Assembly: GCA_049794535.1 (NCBI GenBank)
Contig: JBARCX010000277.1
Span: 1 to 11,210 of the forward strand
Source of the DNA: JBARCX01 sp049794535
GTDB lineage: Bacteria; Pseudomonadota; Gammaproteobacteria; Xanthomonadales; Rhodanobacteraceae
Reading direction: 5' to 3'
Length of the DNA stretch: 11,210 bases
Shown here: positions 7,049-11,210 of the stretch, in pieces
How the letters are laid out: every line of letters starts with the position of its first letter
Numbering within the stretch: position 1 is the stretch's first letter
Made by a program: the position numbers and the translations under genes
Notes under the pieces: generated by a model
Database searches by the model: none
What the model saw: the letters and a program-made list of their open reading frames with translations, nothing else
Told to the model about the DNA's origin: nothing

Positions 7049-7471
7049 ATGCCCCGCGCCGATTTCTATCTGATCGACAAGCCGCGCTTTCGCGAACAGC
7101 CACTGCTGCTGGTTTGCGAACTGGCGAAGAAAGCGTTCGCAGCACAGCAACCCACGCTGATTCTTGCGCGCGATTTCGCACAAGCCGAGGCCATCGACGA
7201 ATTGCTCTGGGCATTCGATGAAGATGCCTTCATCCCGCATCAATTGGCGGGCGACGACGATGATGCGCATACCGCCGTACTGATTGCGCCACCGGGCATC
7301 GACACATCGACACGCCCGCTCACTATCAATCTGCGCGAGCACTGCCCTGATGACCATGGCGAACGCGTGCTCGAAGTGGTCGCAGCCGACCCGGCCGAAC
7401 GCGATGGCTCACGCACACGTTGGCGCGAGTACCTACGGCGTGGCTACGCGGTGAACAAGTACGACATGTAA
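7049..7471 (+). CDS. holC: DNA polymerase III subunit chi
   Basis: Chi bridges the clamp-loader complex (through psi, HolD) and single-stranded DNA-binding protein, and helps the replisome take over from primase. The 140-residue product (E. coli 147) opens 'ADFYLIDKPRF', has 'LLLVCELAKKAF' in the first helix, and the family-typical 'IDELLWAFDEDAFIPHQLAGDD' region at 49-70. It ends 'WREYLRRGYAVNKYDM', as in other chi proteins. The ATG at 7049 is preferred because the frame upstream, open to a GTG at 6965, runs through the REP element and is not chi-like. The Shine-Dalgarno is weak. Placement after pepA is conserved in gammaproteobacteria. The usual next gene, valS, is not seen; a convergent kinase gene follows instead. 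Confidence 0.93.
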   Translation: MPRADFYLIDKPRFREQPLLLVCELAKKAFAAQQPTLILARDFAQAEAIDELLWAFDEDAFIPHQLAGDDDDAHTAVLIAPPGIDTSTRPLTINLREHCPDDHGERVLEVVAADPAERDGSRTRWREYLRRGYAVNKYDM

Positions 7472-7473
7472 TC

Positions 7474-7503
7474 GGCTCAGACTCTGTTCGCAGACTCTGA
7501 GCC
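7474..7503. terminator. Hairpin with TTCG loop between holC and the convergent kinase gene
   Basis: The arms GGCTCAGACTCTG (7474-7486) and CAGACTCTGAGCC (7491-7503) form a 13-bp stem with one C-C mismatch and a TTCG loop. It starts 3 nt after the holC stop and lies 18 nt beyond the kinase stop. No T-run follows on either strand, so it is an atypical terminator at best, but its position at the meeting point of two genes suggests it ends or protects both transcripts. Both arms also contain the direct repeat CAGACTCTG. Confidence 0.6.
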
Positions 7504-7520
7504 CCTCACGTTAAACCCGC

Positions 7521-10500
7521 TCAAGCAAGATCAGGCTCCGTCAGCGGCTTTACCACCGCCCCTGTTGCCACAGCCAATGCATCCGTCAGCTGCGCGCCCG
7601 TCAATGGCTTACGCAGAAAACCGTCCATACCGGCCTCACGACTGCACGCTTCTTCGTCGCCCCCGGCACGTGCGGTGATCGCGATAATCGGCACATGCTG
7701 CGTCGGCTCTTCGTGCTGACGTATCAGCCGCGCCACGTGAAAACCATCAATGCCCGGCAAGTCCAGATCCAGCAGTATCACATCGCACGCACCCTGCCCC
7801 AGCTCAGCCAAGGCATTCAGCCCATTATTGGCATAGCGCACGCGATGCCCCTGGTATTCCAGGAGTCCGCGAATCACTGCCGCGACGATGCTGTCATCTT
7901 CCACCAACAACACATCAAGCGTTCGCCCGGTTGGCACAATGGATGGCGCCGTGCTGGTTTTCACGGGCAATGCAGCGGGCTGCAGCGGCAGTCGCACTGT
8001 GAAGGTGCTGCCTTGTCCCAGTTGGGATTCCAATACGATGCTGCCGCCCATCAGGGTGACCAGCTCGTTGCAAATCGCTAGTCCCAATCCACTACCGGAG
8101 CGCCGCTGCGGACTATCGTTCTGCTCGAAGCGTTGGAACAATCGTGCTTGGCTATCTGCAGGAATGCCTGGACCGGTATCGCTGACGCGTAGCTGCAATC
8201 CACCGTCCAGCCAATGCGCGCCCATGGTCACACCACCGCGCTCAGTGAACTTCAACGCATTGTTGGCAAGGTTGAATAGCACTTGCTTGATGCGCACCGC
8301 ATCACCGACCAGCCATGCCGGCAGCGCATCATCCATCTCAAGATGGATATACAGCTCCTTGGCCTGCGCCTGACCACGCTCCAACCGCACCACGTCCTCG
8401 ATCAATGCGCGCGGATCGAAGGGCGCGTGCTCCAACTCAAGCTTGCCGGCCTCGATACGTGCGAGGTCTAGCGCATCGTTGACCAATTTGAGCAGCAATC
8501 CACCGGAACGCTGCATCGCTTCAGTGTATTCGCGCTGGCGTACGGTCTGCGATGTGCTGAGCAACAATTCAGCCATGCCCATCACACCCGTCATCGGCGT
8601 GCGGATTTCGTGACTCAGCGTGGCCAGGAAGTGACTCTTAGCCGCACTAGCCTGCTCGGCCAGGCTGCGTCGCTGTTCGGCCAGCTGAATCTGATGGCGA
8701 TGAGCCAATCGGCGACGCCACGACAGAAGTAGCAACCAGGCCAGAAGCATTGCAAGGCCTGCATACATCAGCCACGCCCACCAGCGCATCCATGGAGGTG
8801 CCTCCACGTAGATGCGTAGCGGTGTTACCAAATGCCCCCATTGGCCATTGCCGCCTTTGGCTCGCACATCCAGCGTATAGTCGCCCGACCCCAATCCGGC
8901 AAACTCACGTTCACCGCGATGGCTCGCGTCGACCCAATCGGTATCAAAGCCTGTCAGCCGGAAGCGGAAATCGTTCGACGCCGGGTCGACGTAAGAAGCG
9001 ATGCGCGCCTCCACACGCAAATCACGGTCGCGCCAGCCCAAGCGTAAGGGTTCATCGCCACTGTAAAGAATCGTCCGCATTTGCCCATTGCGACGCACAC
9101 TAATTTTGCCCAACGTCACTGACGGCTCCTGAGGAACCGCTTTCGGCTTCAGCAACTGCCCGGGCTGGAAAGCGATGACGCCACCCGTGTTCGCCGCGAA
9201 GATGGTTCCGTTCGGAAACATCTCAACCGAACGGTTGGTGAAGTGTGGACTCGACAGCCCCTGCGCCGCACCGAAATTCTCGAAACGCCGCGCATGCTCA
9301 TCGAAACGCCACAAACCAGCGTCGGAGAATACCCACACATTGCCCAATCGATCGACCAGGATTTCTTTCAGATCCGCCGTGAATACCTCGTGGCTGATAT
9401 CGATGCCCTGATCACGCACAGCATCATTGCCGGCGTAGTGGTAATGCTCCAGTGCGTTGTCGGACGTTACCCAAAAACCCTTGGCATCGAAGGCCAATGC
9501 GGTGATTTCGTGTTTTGGTACGCCAGGAACCAAAGCTAACTTTCCGCTTTGGCCATCCAAACGCAACAGGCCACCCGAGCTGGCATACCAGAGTGTGCCC
9601 TCGTGCATACTGAGCTGATCGGGAAAAAGCATCTCGTTCGTCTGACCATCGATCGGTACCGGTGTGATCACCAAACTATCAGGGTCGATAACGAACATCC
9701 CTTCGCCCCATGTCACGACATAGATATGCCCAGACGGGCCCTCGACCAGCCAGACCGGCCGCGTCAAGTGCGCCTTGGCCGTGTCGATCAAAGTGGCCTT
9801 GCCGTGATCGAGTCGATAGACCGCACCGCCTTCGACGGCCCAGATCCGACCCTTTGCATCCTCCGCGATGGAATTAATTTCACCACTCAGCGCCTGCGAA
9901 ATGTGCTGCACTGCCCCGGTAGCTACATTCAATTTGTCGATCCAGCCATTGAATCCGCCCACCAGCAATTGACCGTCGCGGCTGGCAAACACGGTCAACA
10001 CGCCGGTGTTGAAAAGGCTGCTCGGGTCATCCGGGATATGGGTGAAGCGCGTGAATCCATTCCAGTTCGGTGGCAAATAGGCCATCCCGAACTGATCGAA
10101 AACAAACCACAAGCCACCCTCCCGATCACGCATGACTTGCCAGGCCTGGTCATCGGGCAGCCCACTCGGCAGCAGTGGCTGACTGGTGATCTGCTCTAAA
10201 TGTCCATTGCCTGTATCCAGCAGCACTCCTTTCGCGCTGGCAAGCCAGAGCCGCCCCTGAGCGTCATACGCACTGCTTGTGATCGAGATATTCAGCGTCG
10301 ACAGTTGTGCATTCGCGAAGGGTCGCGCCACACCATCCTTGCCGATTATCAGAAGGCCGCCGCGAGTAGCCACTCGCACCTCACCATTGCCGCCCTCGAT
10401 ATGCCAAATTTTATCCAGGGAGCCATGAAAGTCCGGAGACACTGGTACGCGGTGGATCGTGCCGTCAGGCTGGCGTAGATAGAGACCGCTCGCGGCACCA

Positions 10501-11129
10501 ATCCATAGACGGCCATCGGTTTCGGCCAGCAGAGCACGTGTCGAGCCGAACGAAGCGGCATGCGTGCCATCCACATCCAGCGGAATGTGATCGAAACCAC
10601 TTCGGTCCGGCCGCATGCGATCGAGCCCTGCCTCCGTCGCAACCCACATGTTGCCGTCGGGCATCTGCGCGATGCTCCATACCTCGTCGTTGGCGAGGCT
10701 CGCGGGATTCTTGTCGTCGTGCGACCACTGACGGAAGCGCTGATTCGATGGATCGTAGACAATCAATCCGGTATTCACATCACCGGCCCAGATTCGGTTA
10801 TCGCGATCGACGTAGAGGGTGTATGTCTGTTCGGCCGGCAATGATTGCGGGTCGTCATCCGAGTGCCTGAACACCTGGAAGTTGATTCCGTCGTAACGCA
10901 CCAAGCCACAGGCTGTAGCGAACCACATCACCCCATTGTGATCCTGCACAACAGCATAGACCGCACCGCTGGGTATCCCATCGGGTTCGCCATAACGGCG
11001 AAACTGCGGAGTCAGCAACAGGGCCGATGTGGAATCGGTAGAAGGCGTGGTCAAAGGCACCGCCCCACCTGCCGATGATGCAGGCGAAGCGACGGCCAGC
11101 GCCGCACTCAGCACGAACGACAAAAACAT
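7521..11129 (-). CDS. Hybrid sensor histidine kinase with double beta-propeller sensor (Reg_prop-Y_Y_Y-TM-HisKA-HATPase-REC)
   Basis: This 1202-residue one-protein two-component sensor lies in the inner membrane. A short N-terminal hydrophobic segment (about 1-20) looks like a signal peptide. Residues 45-655 carry 14 blade motifs of the form 'W-A-T..GL..YD' (near 66, 112, 160, 207, 250, 293, 339, 387, 428, 468, 512, 551, 597 and 642), consistent with two seven-bladed propellers. A Y_Y_Y domain follows (about 700-775), then one membrane helix (784-803). HisKA has the phospho-accepting H840 in 'LSHEIRTP'. The ATPase has N953 and N956, 'DTGPGIP' (984-990) and 'SGSGLGLAI' (1011-1019). The receiver has D1078/D1079, acceptor D1121 in 'ILLDLDLPGIDG', T1152 and K1174. 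There is no C-terminal AraC-type helix-turn-helix, unlike Bacteroides hybrid systems. The ATG at 11129 has AAGGGGA upstream and an in-frame TAA 18 nt before it. The ligand cannot be told from sequence; family members elsewhere often sense glycans. Confidence 0.93.
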   Translation of the reverse strand: MFLSFVLSAALAVASPASSAGGAVPLTTPSTDSTSALLLTPQFRRYGEPDGIPSGAVYAVVQDHNGVMWFATACGLVRYDGINFQVFRHSDDDPQSLPAEQTYTLYVDRDNRIWAGDVNTGLIVYDPSNQRFRQWSHDDKNPASLANDEVWSIAQMPDGNMWVATEAGLDRMRPDRSGFDHIPLDVDGTHAASFGSTRALLAETDGRLWIGAASGLYLRQPDGTIHRVPVSPDFHGSLDKIWHIEGGNGEVRVATRGGLLIIGKDGVARPFANAQLSTLNISITSSAYDAQGRLWLASAKGVLLDTGNGHLEQITSQPLLPSGLPDDQAWQVMRDREGGLWFVFDQFGMAYLPPNWNGFTRFTHIPDDPSSLFNTGVLTVFASRDGQLLVGGFNGWIDKLNVATGAVQHISQALSGEINSIAEDAKGRIWAVEGGAVYRLDHGKATLIDTAKAHLTRPVWLVEGPSGHIYVVTWGEGMFVIDPDSLVITPVPIDGQTNEMLFPDQLSMHEGTLWYASSGGLLRLDGQSGKLALVPGVPKHEITALAFDAKGFWVTSDNALEHYHYAGNDAVRDQGIDISHEVFTADLKEILVDRLGNVWVFSDAGLWRFDEHARRFENFGAAQGLSSPHFTNRSVEMFPNGTIFAANTGGVIAFQPGQLLKPKAVPQEPSVTLGKISVRRNGQMRTILYSGDEPLRLGWRDRDLRVEARIASYVDPASNDFRFRLTGFDTDWVDASHRGEREFAGLGSGDYTLDVRAKGGNGQWGHLVTPLRIYVEAPPWMRWWAWLMYAGLAMLLAWLLLLSWRRRLAHRHQIQLAEQRRSLAEQASAAKSHFLATLSHEIRTPMTGVMGMAELLLSTSQTVRQREYTEAMQRSGGLLLKLVNDALDLARIEAGKLELEHAPFDPRALIEDVVRLERGQAQAKELYIHLEMDDALPAWLVGDAVRIKQVLFNLANNALKFTERGGVTMGAHWLDGGLQLRVSDTGPGIPADSQARLFQRFEQNDSPQRRSGSGLGLAICNELVTLMGGSIVLESQLGQGSTFTVRLPLQPAALPVKTSTAPSIVPTGRTLDVLLVEDDSIVAAVIRGLLEYQGHRVRYANNGLNALAELGQGACDVILLDLDLPGIDGFHVARLIRQHEEPTQHVPIIAITARAGGDEEACSREAGMDGFLRKPLTGAQLTDALAVATGAVVKPLTEPDLA

Positions 11130-11144
11130 GCCTGTCCCCTTACC

Positions 11145-11159
11145 TTAGAGTCTGTCTAA
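11145..11159. promoter_or_regulatory. Inverted repeat upstream of the kinase gene, possible operator
   Basis: TTAGA (11145-11149), five bases, then TCTAA (11155-11159) form a perfect 5-bp dyad ending 15 nt before the kinase start codon, just upstream of its ribosome-binding site. The size suits a dimeric regulator or a small 5'-UTR hairpin. It is short, so chance is possible. The remaining bases to the window edge (11160-11210) hold no promoter that I can place with confidence. Confidence 0.3.
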
Positions 11160-11210
11160 AGCCCCCGAGCAGGCCGCGCGTAAGGTGTGGCGCACGGAGC
11201 AAGGTATAAC

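Noticed and set aside
1..11210. CRISPR array, tRNA or rRNA genes, integrase or insertion sequence
   Set aside because: I saw no regularly spaced repeats, no cloverleaf-like gene, and no transposase or integrase motifs. The only mobile-type sequence is the REP pair.

Overview
The window looks like chromosomal DNA of a GC-rich gammaproteobacterium, most likely order Lysobacterales (Xanthomonadales), perhaps the Rhodanobacteraceae (Dyella/Rhodanobacter/Luteibacter-like). The evidence is the lptFG-pepA-holC synteny, OxyR that keeps the E. coli cysteine numbering, a pair of GTAG-type REP palindromes, and a periplasmic-propeller hybrid histidine kinase of the sort common in that group. The taxonomic call is an inference from gene content, not from a database match.

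Layout, left to right. Positions 2-310 hold the end of a secreted protein (a PPC domain, typical of extracellular peptidases), closed by a strong intrinsic terminator (338-366). oxyR (480-1466, +), the peroxide-sensing LysR regulator, follows with a good match to an OxyR operator in front of it. It converges on a leftward cluster that reads, in transcription order, lptF (5340-4237), lptG (4237-3140), a PIN-domain protein (3147-2626) and low-specificity L-threonine aldolase ltaE (2580-1561). lptF and lptG share one base, lptG and the PIN gene overlap by 8 nt, and ltaE follows after 45 nt, so these four are probably one transcript. Divergent from lptF is pepA (5438-6940, +), leucyl aminopeptidase. 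It is followed by a paired REP element (6955-7034) and holC (7049-7471, +), the chi subunit of DNA polymerase III. The rest (11129-7521, -) is one 1202-residue hybrid sensor kinase with 14 propeller-blade motifs, a Y_Y_Y domain, one transmembrane helix, HisKA, HATPase and a receiver domain.

Functionally, LptF and LptG form the membrane part of the lipopolysaccharide export ABC transporter. OxyR controls the peroxide response, PepA and HolC are housekeeping, and the kinase is a periplasmic sensor with no recognisable output partner in view. The lptF/lptG-pepA-holC core is ancestral gammaproteobacterial synteny. The less ordinary parts are the PIN gene translationally coupled to lptG, the REP pair placed directly in front of holC, and the large kinase where valS usually follows holC. 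I did not see a clearly new defence or mobile system. There is no gene-free stretch longer than 300 bases.
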